Positions 47,872-59,123 of a stretch of DNA of 64,000 nucleotides are shown piece after piece. The stretch spans positions 376,001 through 440,000 of the forward strand of contig CALZFC010000018.1 of NCBI GenBank assembly GCA_945643635.1, written 5' to 3'. The notes beneath the pieces are model-generated. The model saw nothing but the letters and a program-made list of their open reading frames with translations, did not search any database and was not told the origin of the DNA. This DNA comes from Allodiplogaster sudhausi. Lineage: Eukaryota > Nematoda > Chromadorea > Rhabditida > Diplogasteridae. The position numbers and the translations under genes were made by a program. The stretch's first letter is position 1, and each line of letters starts with the position of its first letter.

Positions 47872-49619
47872 ATGTCGATGGCCGTAGAGCTTCATCACGA
47901 TAACGTACTCAAACGAAGTGGCTCATCCAAGAAGAAAGCGGTAGGAGAAGAGTCTGCATGAGATATTATATCATTCTTTTTTTTAATTTAAATTGTTGTT
48001 CACAATTTGTTTATAATTTGTTACCTTTCCGAGTGGAATTTTGCAGTTGACCAGCTCCGCTCCAAAAGCCTCAGACATTCCTCCCGGGAAAAAGATTCGC
48101 GTCTTTAAGAATGGTGACGTTTATCATCCAGGAGTTAAGGTTCGCTAGATGGCATTCACTATAAACAAATTCATACTTATATTTATAATTTTTTTTATAA
48201 AACAAAGAAAACTCAACATTTGTATGTACATTCGTAGTAATTTTTCATATTATTCATTTCTTAAATACAAAATAACCGTTCCCTTGAGATTGTTGTGAAC
48301 AGCCGGCAGATCCATGACATGGATGCTCTTCTCGACTTCCTCAACCAGAGAATTGAGCTTTCCCACGGAGTCAAGAAGTTGTACAGCCGGAGTGGGAAGA
48401 ATGTCAAGAGACTCGACGATCTTGTCAACGATGAGGTCATCTAGGAATATCAAACATTTCAGACCTTTCGAACTGAGCGAATATGTATTGCTTAGGATTA
48501 TGTGGCAGCATCGAATGTCTTTGTTCCAATTGCCTATGGCCAACATCAGCCGGGCGTCGTTCGATGGGGTAAGCATCCATTTCTCTGATATCTCTCCACT
48601 CTTTCCCACTCTCTATCTACTTTCAAAGTCTGAGAAGGAAAGAGCTGTATATGATAACGTCGTTCCCCCAGGTGCGTCTGACCTTCCGTTGTCTTCTTCT
48701 TTCTCGAAGAAGTCTCCGTCCACCTCAGCCTCTTCCACTCTGAATCGTTCTCGCTCTTCCGAACCAGCGAAGCGCCATCCTGTGGAAGAGAAGAGCAAGA
48801 AACCTGCAGCGCGTGCCAAATCCCAGGCACCCCAACCGAAGAAGGTGGGCCGGCCTATCATGTAATTCGCATCAAGTAAACATTACTTTTCCTGCTATAT
48901 TTGCATACATATGTATGTCTCTTTTAATGTTTAAATGTAAATCGTGTTCAGCTCATAAGTGCCACAGCCGTTGCGAAGAAGAACGTTGTCAAGAAAAAAA
49001 GGACGTGAGTTTTATTTTATCCTTCTCTGTGATTGTCTTCCCAAACATCCGCGAATCTCTATCCAATTGAGGAATGGCAAGGGAGACGTGGAAATACCAA
49101 AGAATGGAGAGTCACCTGCCGAGAAGAAGACAAATCTCGTTAAGAAGAAGAAAGGCTAGTGAAGCCGTGAGGAGACAGAGGCAGAGAGAGAGAGAGAGAG
49201 AAAGAGAGAGAGTGAGAGAGAGAGACTGAGAGAGAGAGAGATAGAAAGGTAGATTGATAAAGAAAACAGGAAGAGAAATCGAAAGAAAAGAGCAATTCAG
49301 CAGATGCATAATTGGTGGTGCAGCATTTTTAGTTGTGAAGAAGAAGCCGCCAGTGGAGAATGTCGAATCTTCGGTTCCGCCAGCGAGTCCGCCGACGTCC
49401 GCCGTGGCTGCAGTGGCGGCCGTGGCGGCGGCGGAGGCAGCAGCCGACGCCGCCCAGGACAAGGAGAACACGCCATCCAGGGCTCAGTCTAGGTTCTTTC
49501 TACTTTCTTTAACTCTATTTGCATTTCATACTAACTCCATCATATTTTTAGACCAAAAAGCGCTCTACAAAGAACACCTCCTGCTGCTTCTCCTGGTACA
49601 GTGACACTGCCCAAGAGGA

Positions 49620-49665
<46 letters not shown>

Positions 49666-50275
49666 CAAAGATGGAGAGAAAGAGAGAGACAAGGAAAGTG
49701 AGAAAGAAGGAATAGTTGACGCATATCTCAGATAAGCCTGGCTCCCGTCACAGCTCGGCTGCCTCCGTGAAGTCTCGTTCGAAGAGAGAAGCATCCGACA
49801 ACGACTCGAGTGATCGCGACACGGACAGAAGCTACAACCAGAGTCAGTTGACGATTCCTCGGCTTAGAAACTGTTCACTGTGCACACGCAAGTCACACTG
49901 CATAAGACTGCCATGACTAATTGCATGACTTCTTGCACATTGTTCTTCGTCTCTCTCTTCTGTCAGTGAGTCATGCATGAGAGAGAGAGAGTGCAGGTGA
50001 GTCCTCCGACTCGGAGAGCATTGCAAGCGGAGCCTCTATCAAATCGCATATCTCACTGATCACGCGAGAGGGAAGCGCACCGCGGAGGGGATCATACACC
50101 GTGGCACGCAATCAAGGAATCGCAGTCGGCGAGCCGAATCCACTCGCGCCTGGAGGACTCAAGAAAGAGGAAATCAGTTGTTAGTCATTTCCACTGCCAA
50201 GCGAACGGTCACTTTGACGTCTAATGCATGAATTGTCCTATTCTGTCCGTTCTTTCTCTCATAATCCTCCGCCTC

Positions 50276-50312
<37 letters not shown>

Positions 50313-50627
50313 CCTCTCTCTCTCTCTCTCTCTCCCCTTCTCTCTTCTTCTCTCTTTATCTTTCTTTCTCCATGTTCAGTGACCACATTTGCACTGCTGA
50401 ATCTTTGCAAGGATTACAGTGTTTGTTAAAATAGTTCGGCCCATTCAGGCTCGCCGGAAGAGAGTGAGGAAGACTCAAGTGAGAACGAAAGTGAAAGCGA
50501 ATCTGGTCAGTCTCAACTACATTTTTCCATAACAAAAGAAGAAGAAGAGAAAAAAGAAAAATTCCCTACAGCCTATTTTCTTTCAGAAGACGACGAGAAG
50601 GAGGAAAAAGAAGAAAAGAAAGAATGA
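47872..50627 (+). CDS. Doublecortin-domain protein
   Basis: Thirteen or so exons. Start MSMAVELHHDNVLKRSGSSK at 47872. The doublecortin domain spans exons 48,047-48,139, 48,289-48,435 and 48,496-48,568: KKIRVFKNGDVYHPGVK, IVVNSRQIHDMDALLDFLNQ, GVKKLYSRSGKNVKRLDDL and DYVAASNVFVPIAYG, all in the family order. Doublecortin domains bind microtubules. The rest is low complexity: a Ser/Lys-rich basic part (KKNVVKKKR), an Ala-rich part (AVAAVAAVAAAEAAADAA), a Ser/Arg/Asp part (GSRHSSAASVKSRSKREASD) and an acidic end (EDDEKEEKEEKKE). A single domain with a basic tail fits the DCDC-type microtubule or ciliary proteins; the exact orthologue is not clear. GA tracts lie in its introns (49,175-49,245; 49,623-49,665). 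Confidence 0.8.
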
Positions 50628-50817
50628 AGAGAACAATGACCTTTAACCTGTAAATTATTCATCATATTATTCTCCAGTAACAACAGAATGCTAGAAGCTG
50701 TGTCTGTAGAGAAAGACTAGTGTTCCTTTGCTTTCCTCGATCGCTAGTTTGCTAATTATGATATGCTAGTTGAAGTCCCTTTCATGAAGAATTATGAATA
50801 CATGCAGCTGTTTTCGA

Positions 50818-50862
<45 letters not shown>

Positions 50863-51051
50863 CACTCTCGCTCCGTCCTCTCGGTCTCTTTCTCTTTCTC
50901 ACTCGGCCTCTCTCCCTGTCTCCGGTTTACTTTAATCTAAATTTAACAGAGGTCGACTACCACTCAGAATAAATGTCATAATTATTGTAAATAGTTTTGT
51001 ATAGCACCCAAATAATAAAATCCTGGAACACTCTGTCCACACCAATCAACA
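50628..51051. other. Spacer, doublecortin gene to histone block 2
   Basis: (CT)n tract at 50,820-50,860; AATAAAAT near 51,012. No gene. Confidence 0.5.
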
Positions 51052-51107
51052 AAAGGCCCATTTGAACATCGCGCTAAAAGCATTGGCGGGAGGTTCGCTG
51101 CTGGTTT

Positions 51108-51685
<578 letters not shown>

Positions 51686-52180
51686 TAAGGCCAAAGTTGA
51701 ATAAAGGCGATGAATGTATTTCTTGGTAAGGACATTTAACGACATCATTCTCGGAAATTCGAGGAAACATAAGTATTCGGATGTGATCTGATTGTTGGTA
51801 ATGCCATGTCAGTTCCATTGCCGTCATCAGCTTTTGAGATGAACATCCGTTTCTCTCGTAATGGCACAGAAAAACATGCAGAACAGAAGTGGCTAGACAG
51901 GAAAGGGTAGTGATAAAGAGAGAGAAGGCAGGCAAAGATAGGGAAGAGACGTTGGAGAACGAGAGAGCAACGATAACAGAGAATGGGCCGTTTACAGTCT
52001 AGGCTGACCCAGCAACGCTGACCTCGCAGTATTTCCCGCCAGATTTCGGTTCAAAAGACGCAGAATGGCAATGTGCCAAGTAGGCGTGGCCAACAACGCG
52101 TGCTGACCACTGGACTCAAATAAAAGGACGAGAGAGGAGAGCCGGCCATCACTTGGAACGTCCAGCTACCGAGAGAAGCC

Positions 52181-52552
52181 ATGCCACCGAAGCCATCCGC
52201 GAAGGGAGCGAAGAAGGCAGCGAAGAGTCAGAAGGTCAAGAGGACCGGAGACAAGAAGAAGAGAAAGTCGAGGAAGGAGTCCTACGCCATCTACATATAC
52301 CGCGTCCTGAAGCAGGTTCACCCCGACACCGGAGTGTCCTCCAAGGCCATGTCCATCATGAACTCCTTCGTCAACGACGTCTTCGAGCGCATCGCAGCCG
52401 AGGCCAGCCGACTCGCCCACTACAACAAGAGGTCCACCATCTCCTCTCGCGAGATCCAGACGGCTGTCCGTCTCATCCTCCCGGGAGAGCTCGCCAAGCA
52501 CGCTGTCTCCGAAGGCACCAAGGCTGTCACTAAGTACACCTCCAGCAAGTAA
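52181..52552 (+). CDS. H2B: Histone H2B (second intact copy)
   Basis: Encodes the same 123 residues as 13,730-14,101; differences are synonymous (for instance CTCATTCTC versus CTCATCCTC and GTCACC versus GTCACT). The promoter with AATAAAAG (about 52,119) and the stem-loop at 52,609 are intact. H2B is the only one of the four histones for which both block copies remain functional. Confidence 0.98.
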   Translation: MPPKPSAKGAKKAAKSQKVKRTGDKKKRKSRKESYAIYIYRVLKQVHPDTGVSSKAMSIMNSFVNDVFERIAAEASRLAHYNKRSTISSREIQTAVRLILPGELAKHAVSEGTKAVTKYTSSK

Positions 52553-52608
52553 TCTGTGAAAGCAGGTTGCTTGCTCGGTGGTGAACACCCAAACCCCCAG
52601 AACCCAAC

Positions 52609-52624
52609 GGCCCTCTTTAGGGCC
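52609..52624 (+). terminator. H2B histone 3' stem-loop (copy 2)
   Basis: Canonical GGCCCTCTTTAGGGCC. Confidence 0.92.
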
Positions 52625-52892
52625 ACATTCCAGTTCCAATCGTTAGAGTTCTTTTTCGGAGTATTGGCATAAATGTCCAGCACTTTGATCACAGGTTTAG
52701 GCTTTTTGAGGCGCAATATGAAATTGTAGATTTCACTTTGGTAAGATTATATAATTTGAGCTACGCGGGGACTCGGAGCTGTAGGAACTTAATTCTCAAA
52801 GCAGCAGAATAACATAACAAAAATTTCTCTTCGGATATGTACTGATGTGCTTTTTATGTTCTTATGCCGAGACAACTTCACGATGACCTTCA

Positions 52893-52907
52893 GGCCCTCT
52901 TTGGCCA
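52893..52907 (+). other. Degenerate histone stem-loop remnant (copy 2)
   Basis: GGCCCTCTTTGGCCACAATC: closer to a true histone end than the counterpart at 14,437. Only the AGG of the 3' arm is missing. Confidence 0.5.
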
Positions 52908-53055
52908 CAATCCAGTACCAGTTTTCTGGCTTTGTAACCCAAGTGTGATTTTGTCAGGTCTTGCATCTGCTCTGCAGGAAGTCTAGGGAATATGATTGTC
53001 AGTATTTCTCTTCTGGTACGTGTAACAAGGAATTCCATCCATTCCTTCAAAGCAG

Positions 53056-53204
53056 AAGACCAGAATCAACCCGCGCCATCTTCAGCTCGCCGTCCGCAAC
53101 GACGAGGAGCTGAACAAGCTCATCTCACCATCGCCCAGGGCGGAGTGCTCCCCAACATCAACGCCGTTCTTCTCCCCAAGAAGACGGCAGGCGACAAGGA
53201 ATGA
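53056..53204 (+). pseudogene. Histone H2A copy 2, 3' fragment
   Basis: Only the part from [20 protein letters not shown] to KKTAGDKE remains. Compared with copy 1 a 401-bp deletion (14,671-15,071 in copy 1 coordinates) removed the promoter, start and first 75 or so codons, joining AAAGCAG to AAGACCAG. A 7-bp deletion (CTCCTCTCCGGTGTCACC reads CTCATCTCACC) then breaks the frame. The stem-loop is still present. Confidence 0.93.
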
Positions 53205-53245
53205 GCTGCTGCTCTTACTGAGCCAACCAAACCCCAGAACCCAAC

Positions 53246-53261
53246 GGCCCTCTTTAGGGCC
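53246..53261 (+). terminator. Histone 3' stem-loop behind the H2A fragment
   Basis: Canonical GGCCCTCTTTAGGGCC. Confidence 0.9.
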
Positions 53262-53450
53262 ACAATCGCGGTTGATGTCAAAGTTGATGGACTTTCTTGT
53301 TGTCTTGTTCTAAACTCTTGAGGGAGTTCTCTTCGTATGTTTACTTTCCTTCTGGCCAAGCAGGCTTTACTTCAATTCGTTCAGAATAAATAAACGTTGA
53401 AGGAGTTGTTCCCGGTGTGGACCGTCAAATGTATTATATTCCATTGTTCA

Positions 53451-53645
53451 TAACAATCAAATGGCTTTGTCGACGTGGTCGGCCTGATCACACGAAAGAT
53501 CAAACTACAAAAAAATGATCTATTGCCAGCAGCAAACATTTTGAACTCTCGCTGTCGTCCTAGTGAGATAGAGCAGGCGGGAGTTTGTCCGTTTGATCTA
53601 CAGAAAGAAACGTGGTGTCTTGACACCACCATACCCTCAGTGTTC
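53451..53645 (+). repeat. DIRS left inverted terminal repeat
   Basis: TAACAATCAAATGGCTTTGT to CCCTCAGTGTTC; reverse complement at 58,297-58,491, almost identical over about 195 bases. Confidence 0.95.
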
Positions 53646-53830
53646 TTCGTGTGCTCGGCCTGAGTTACTTGATACACTCCCTCTCCAAGAACCCAGTATT
53701 CTTGGAGAGAAGAGGAGACCCAGTTCTCCTTTCCTTTTCAATACATGTTCTCTAATAACAAGTATTTCGTCACCTTGAACCATTCAATGATTCTGTGTTG
53801 TGACTCCACTTTCTTCCTCCGTTTTTCAGG

Positions 53831-56484
53831 ATGGACGATGAATTCGGACCAGAGCCTCCTCCTTCAAAGGATCCTACAGCCTCTCTCGTTGACTACGACG
53901 ATGATGTCTTAGACGAGGAGGAAGAATTTGAAGGAGAAGAGGAAGAGGAATACGAGGAGGAGCCTCCACCTCCTTCTGAGAGAAAAAGTATTCTTTCAAG
54001 AAGAATACCCAAGATTTCTTCATTCTCAGATGCAGGTTAACCTTCATTACTTTTGAGAGTTGGTAACCTAACTTGATCTACATTCACACTTAATTTACAG
54101 TCTCGGAACTACCACCAGCTCCAGAAGTGGTAGACAAGAAGAGGAGGACACGAGTCAAGATTCCGGAGACGGAACTGGAGGAGTTCGAGGGAGCGGCCGC
54201 AGGTTCTTTTGTGCCGGCCTCTGAGAGGGATGCACTCTTCGGCAGTTCCCCTCTTCTCTGCACTCCCCTTTCTCTGGCCCCGGCAATCGATGATGAATGG
54301 AAGACAGGTTAACATCGTTTGTAACATAGTTCTGTTTTCACAATATGATAGAGTTTAAATACTACTGTTAATCGAAAGATCATCATGTTTTCTCATATCT
54401 TAGGAATGGGATATCGCCTTCCTCTGGGCGAGCCGTGTCTCTTCTCCCTGCACGAACTGACCGCGAACATGATGAACGCCACCGCCTTCGCTACATCGGC
54501 GATTAAGAAGAGCGACGTTGGCGCAGCAGTTGGATATCTTCGACTGGCTGGCAGATTCTCTTCAATCCTGATGCAGGATATCACTGCACTCAGAAGAGAG
54601 CGTGCACCTTGGTAATCAAGTTATATTGACAATATATTTGCTCTTCCTTTTCATTGTCAATTTACTTACTTATCGAAGAAGTGAAATTTTTTTCAATTTT
54701 TCAGTTCTCTCCACATCGATCCACGCACAGCTCTCCCACAGTATCGAGCTGCGCCGACTGAGAAGACTGGAATCGTGCCAAGATTCTCTACAGAAGAAGT
54801 TCGCCCGCCACTCTTCGGGCCCCTCCTGATGCAAGAACTTCAACGAGCATCTCCAGCCAATGAAGTGCGGCGGAGTCTGGCGACCCTTCAACGAACAACT
54901 CCTGGACGAGCGGCAAATACTTCTACCAGGCAAGAATCTTTCAATTCAACCCGAATAGATCTAAACTGTGGGAATCTAAACCTGTCTGCATGGACTGATA
55001 TCACTTCGGATAATGTGGTCCTAGAAGCAGTAAGGGGTTATCGGCTACCGTTTGCGCGTAAAGTTCCAAGTTGCCATGCTGATAATTGGCCATCTCGAAT
55101 CCAATCAGCTTCCACAACCGCTTCCCTCCTCCTAGAGGTTCAGGCTTTACTTGCTAAGGGTGCCATTGAAGTTACTGAAGATATTTCCAAAGTCTGGGTT
55201 TCTTCAATCTTTGTGATCCCTAAGAAGGATGGTGGAAGACGCACAATAATTAATCTCAGCCCGCTGAACCGTTATATGCTTTGTGAACATTTCAAGATGG
55301 AACACATTGAAATGGTACGTGACATGGTTGAGAGGAATTTTGTCTGCGCTAAATTGGATCTTAAGGATGCTTACCATAGTATTCCTATTCATCCAGACCA
55401 CCGAAGATTCCTCTGTTTCCGAGTGGATAACATCTTATACAACTATCGGGTCCTCCCTTTCGGGCTTTGCACGGCCCCATGGATATTTACCAAGGTCATG
55501 CGACCTGTGGTTGAACGTATTCGTTCTTGGGGTATCCGTTGTGTTATCTACCTTGATGACCTGTTCCTAACAGCAGAGTCAGAAGAAATTCTGAATGGTC
55601 ATCTTGAACGTGTGATTTCTTTGATCGAATCCCTCGGTTTGCAAGTAAACTATGAGAAATCTTCTCTCGTTCCCCAGAAGAAAATCGAATTTCTCGGAAT
55701 CGGTATTGATACCCAGGAAATGGTATTCTTTGTTCCCCATTCAAAGATCGACCGTACGAAAACTCATGCCTCAGCCATGAAATTGAAAGGCAGAGTCAAG
55801 GGAAGGGAATTAGCAGAATTTCTGGGGAGAGCGAATTCTCTTGCAATCGCATCTCGCGCTTCGGTTCTTTTTTCTCGCAACCTGCAAAGGCAGTTAGCAC
55901 CTCTGATCCGCAATCAGTCCTATGAATCAGTACTGGAATTTTCCGCACAATCACTACAGGATCTATCCTGGTGGTGCGATACAGTATCTAAATTCAGCAG
56001 GGAACACATTATTACCCCCGGACCTTCGATCATCCTTACTACGGACGCATCAGGTGACGGATGGGGAGCGGTTTGCTGTGGTATAAGCACAGGGGGTCGA
56101 TGGAGAGAAGACGAATTAAATAAGCACATTAATGAGAAGGAACTCCTGGCATGTTGGCTGGGCATTAAGGCTTTTGCAGCCCAGTTGCGCAACAAGGTTG
56201 TCACATTACAAATGGACAATACGACTGCCATTTCTTACATCAACAAGATGGGTGGCACTCGTTCCTTCTTCTTACTGTCGCTTACAAAAGAGATTTGGGA
56301 ATGGGCGTGGAACAATGACACTCGTTTTGTGGCCACACATATTCCAGGAAGATTGAATCATCAAGCAGATTATGAGTCCCGTCAATTCAGAGAAGAATGG
56401 TCGTTAGATCCGATCATTTGCGACCATCTCTTTTCTGTGTACGGAGAACCCATGATTGATCTTTTTGCTAGTCGCATAAATTGA
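53831..56484 (+). CDS. DIRS gag-reverse transcriptase-RNase H, spliced polyprotein
   Basis: Exons 53831-54035, 54101-54307, 54404-54611 and 54705-56484 join in one frame. The introns (GTTAAC...TTACAG; GTTAAC...CTTAG; GTAATC...TTTCAG) are 65, 96 and 93 nt. The gag part starts MDDEFGPEPPPSKDP, is strongly acidic (EEEEFEGEEEEEYEEE) and includes FSLHELTANMMNATAF. The RT has FVIPKKDGGRRTIINLSPLN, KLDLKDAYHSIPIHP, LPFGLCTAPWIFTKVM and the catalytic YLDDLF. RNase H has TTDASGDGWGA, NEKELLACWLGIKAF, MDNTTAISYINK and IPGRLNHQAD. After DLFASRIN a TGA at 56482 ends the frame, although the same frame continues to encode family sequence. An acceptor-like TTTTTCAG directly before the ATG suggests a further 5' intron. 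Confidence 0.85.
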
Positions 56485-56979
56485 CGCTGCGCAACATTCT
56501 TTTCCTGGAAGCCTGACCCTGAAGCTCTCGCAGTAGATGCATTCGCACAAAACTGGAAAGGGCTTGAGGCGTACGCCTTTCCGCCGTTCAATCTAGTTAT
56601 GCGAACTATTCGGAAGGCAATGACTGATGGAGTGCAATCATTGTTGCTTGTAGTTATGCGAACTATTCGGAAGGCAATGACTGATGGAGTGCAATCATTG
56701 TTGCTTGTAGCACCAGACTGGGGTTCACAAGCATATATGACACTTATTCCAGTCAAGGCATGGCAGTCATCTACGCTCATAGATCTGCAGAGAGAGCCTC
56801 CAAGTCTGAGCAATTTGGTGGGAATGCCCCACCCGTGCCTGTCATCCCCACACTTCCGTCTTCGAGCATGGAAAATCTTGCCGGTCAGTGGGTGCATTCA
56901 GGCATTTCAGAGACAGCAGCTGCTTACGTATTGGATTCCTGGGCTCCTTCAACTAGGAAACAGTATGATTCTGCTCTGA
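56485..56979 (+). pseudogene. DIRS RT-RNase H C-terminal part behind the premature stop
   Basis: Same frame as the polyprotein: CATFFSWKPDPEALAVDAF, GLEAYAFPPFNLVMRTI, and APDWGSQAYMTLIPVKAW, the conserved region that follows RNase H in DIRS-like elements. CGA to TGA in a CpG context is the simplest origin of the stop. It contains a 57-bp in-frame tandem duplication. Confidence 0.75.
56595..56708 (+). repeat. 57-bp in-frame tandem duplication in DIRS
   Basis: AGTTATGCGAACTATTCGG at 56595 and again at 56652; the two 57-base units are identical and duplicate 19 residues (VMRTIRKAMTDGVQSLLLV). Confidence 0.95.
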
Positions 56980-57844
56980 GAAGATGGGACCTTTTTTGTA
57001 CAACTCAGGGATTTCCTCAGGTTCCCACCCAAGCCTCCCTACTAAATTACTTGACAGAACTCAAGGAAAAGGGGGCGGCATATAGTACAGTAGCAGTACA
57101 TAAAGCATCAATCGTGTCTTACTTCACTGCTACGGGTTCACAAATAGACTTTCCGCTGATTGAACGATTCATGAAGGGAGTCTTCCGCGCAGCTCCTCCC
57201 ATGCCCAGATACTCTTCCTCATGGGATGTAGGCAAAGTTCTGGATACTATTGCTTCCTGGGGCGCGTCAGCGAATCTGCCACTTAGATCTCTTACGTGGA
57301 AAACGACTATGCTTCTGGCCTTAGCGTCACCTAAACGCGTCTCGGAATTAGCTAGTCTTAAAGTTTCCAATTTCAAAGAAAAGACGATCAGTGGACTTTC
57401 CATTTGGGTATGACAAAGAATAGGAAAATGGGTAGTTTGGCACATTCTGCTTCATACTTCCGTTTCACGGAAACAATCTTATGCCCAATCGCAACGCTTG
57501 AATGTTATTTGGAACATACACAGTTGCCAGAGAGAGCAGACGAAGTTCTCGTTTCACACCAATCACCGCATAATCGGGTCACTCCTCAGACAGTAGCGCG
57601 ATGGATTAAAGGTGTTCTCTCTCTTTGTGGATATGATTCGTACGGGGCACACTCGACTAGAGCAGCGTCGACCACATTTGCTAGACTGGCTGGTATCTCC
57701 TCTAAACAGATCCTTGAGGCTGCTAATTGGGCACCTAATGGAAGCACCTTCGAAAGGTTTTATTACAAAGGGGACAACCATCTTGATCACGCCTTCCAGT
57801 CAGCAGTGTTTAGTTCAAGGTATTGCTTTGAACTAGCCATTTGA
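56760..57844 (+). pseudogene. DIRS tyrosine recombinase, one frameshift
   Basis: First part 56760-57413: the N-terminal core-binding domain (YVLDSWAPSTRKQYDSALRR, YSTVAVHKASIVSYF) and the first catalytic Arg in ALASPKRVSELASLK. Second part from about 57404: MTKNRKMGS, then the HxxR box in GAHSTRAASTTFARLAG and the catalytic Tyr region in STFERFYYKG. The two parts lie in different frames, so a one-base indel near 57,390-57,410 breaks the gene between the catalytic Arg and the HxxR box. The ORF overlaps the polyprotein region in another frame, as usual for DIRS. The stop (57,842-57,844) lies inside the internal complementary region. Confidence 0.85.
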
Positions 57845-57940
57845 TTGTTATGAACAATGGAATATAATGTGATATTTTGCTAGACAACAACAGTTGTTGA
57901 AGTAAAATATTTATTATATATCATTGTGAATAACAATCAA
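57837..57940 (+). repeat. DIRS internal complementary region
   Basis: 57837-57868 is the exact reverse complement of the left end 53433-53464, and 57866-57940 that of the right end 58482-58556, with AAT (57866-57868) shared by both. This is the template used for joining the ends of the circular cDNA in the accepted DIRS-1 model. Confidence 0.95.
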
Positions 57941-58017
57941 TGCCCTCCCTTCCCTCCCTATGTGTCAGAAGTGTCCTTCTCACATCTTGACCTTGTTCTA
58001 AACTTGGCTACTTGCAG

Positions 58018-58183
58018 GACTGCCCCATCGAAGGCGTCCACTTCCGGAGGGAACACACAGAAGCCGCCAGAACGACGCCAGACAACCTCCAGTCGCGGAC
58101 AGGCTTCGACATCTTCAGGAGGAGGAACTAAAGTCCAAAGGGTCAAGCCCACTAGACCGACTTTTAAGAAGAAGAACTCATGA
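58018..58183 (+). other. Possible extra basic exon of the DIRS element
   Basis: An acceptor-like TTGCAG precedes a frame with TAPSKASTSGGNTQKPPERR, SSRGQASTSSGGG and PTRPTFKKKNS, stopping at 58,183. It lies between the internal complementary region and the right terminal repeat. It is basic and disordered, as in a nucleic-acid-binding tail. It could be spliced onto gag or onto the recombinase, or be chance. Confidence 0.35.
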
Positions 58184-58296
58184 GTTTTCTTCCTGTTCCT
58201 GATCCTGTTCTTTTTTATCATTGTTGATACAGATGATAAGATAAAGTTTGTTAACTTTCTTGCACTCTTTCGCACACACGCATACTCGCACACTGC

Positions 58297-58491
58297 GAAC
58301 ACTGAGGGTATGGTGGTGTCAAGACACCACGTTTCTTTCTGTAGATCAAACGGACAAACTCCCGCCTGCTCTATCTCACTAGGACGACAGCGAGAGTTCA
58401 AAATGTTTGCTGCTGGCAATAGATCATTTTTTTGTAGTTTGATCTTTCGTGTGATCAGGCCGACCACGTCGACAAAGCCATTTGATTGTTA
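58297..58491 (+). repeat. DIRS right inverted terminal repeat
   Basis: Reverse complement of 53,451-53,645. Confidence 0.95.
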
Positions 58492-58647
58492 TTCACAATG
58501 ATATATAATAAATATTTTACTTCAACAACTGTTGTTGTCTAGCAAAATATCACATTCTCTTGGCTGTATATTTTCCTACTTTGACGACGAAAGTGGAAAT
58601 TTTTGATCTTGCGATTTGTAAGGCTTGTTGTTTCGCGCCTCTTCGTG

Positions 58648-58684
58648 TCCGCGCGTGATCAGTCATCCCAACGCGGTATATAAG
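58648..58684 (+). promoter_or_regulatory. H4 promoter (copy 2): CGCGCGTGATCAGTC and TATA box
   Basis: TCCGCGCGTGATCAGTCATC, then CAACGCGG and TATATAAG at 58677-58684, 56 bases before the ATG. The DIRS insertion lies about 90 bases upstream and left the promoter intact. Confidence 0.7.
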
Positions 58685-58724
58685 GAATGAACACCGCCAA
58701 GACCCCATCTCATTCGTCCGTTAA

Positions 58725-59051
<327 letters not shown>

Positions 59052-59097
59052 GAAGCTTCTCTTCTGATAAGAGAACAACCAAACCCCAGAACCCAAC

Positions 59098-59113
59098 GGC
59101 CCTCTTTAGGGCC
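59098..59113 (+). terminator. H4 histone 3' stem-loop
   Basis: Canonical GGCCCTCTTTAGGGCC followed by ACAATCC. Confidence 0.93.
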
Positions 59114-59123
59114 ACAATCCAAT

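Larger units (their letters stand above)
53433..58556 (+). mobile_element. DIRS-type tyrosine-recombinase retrotransposon, full length
   Basis: It has inverted terminal repeats (53,451-53,645 and 58,297-58,491) and an internal complementary region (57,837-57,940) that matches the reverse complements of both outer ends. It encodes a spliced gag-RT-RNase H and a tyrosine recombinase, and has no LTR and no DDE integrase. The element begins and ends with ATT. The host bases AAATGT and CTCTTGGCTGTAT abut it without a target duplication, and the histone block copy 1 shows the empty site AATGTGTTCTCTTCGCTGTAT. The coding parts carry one stop and one frameshift, so this copy is probably not autonomous. 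Confidence 0.95.

Noticed and set aside
53433..58556. Classification as LTR (Ty3-like) retrotransposon or as cut-and-paste transposon
   Set aside because: No direct terminal repeats, no DDE integrase or protease; inverted ends, internal complementary region and tyrosine recombinase define the DIRS type.
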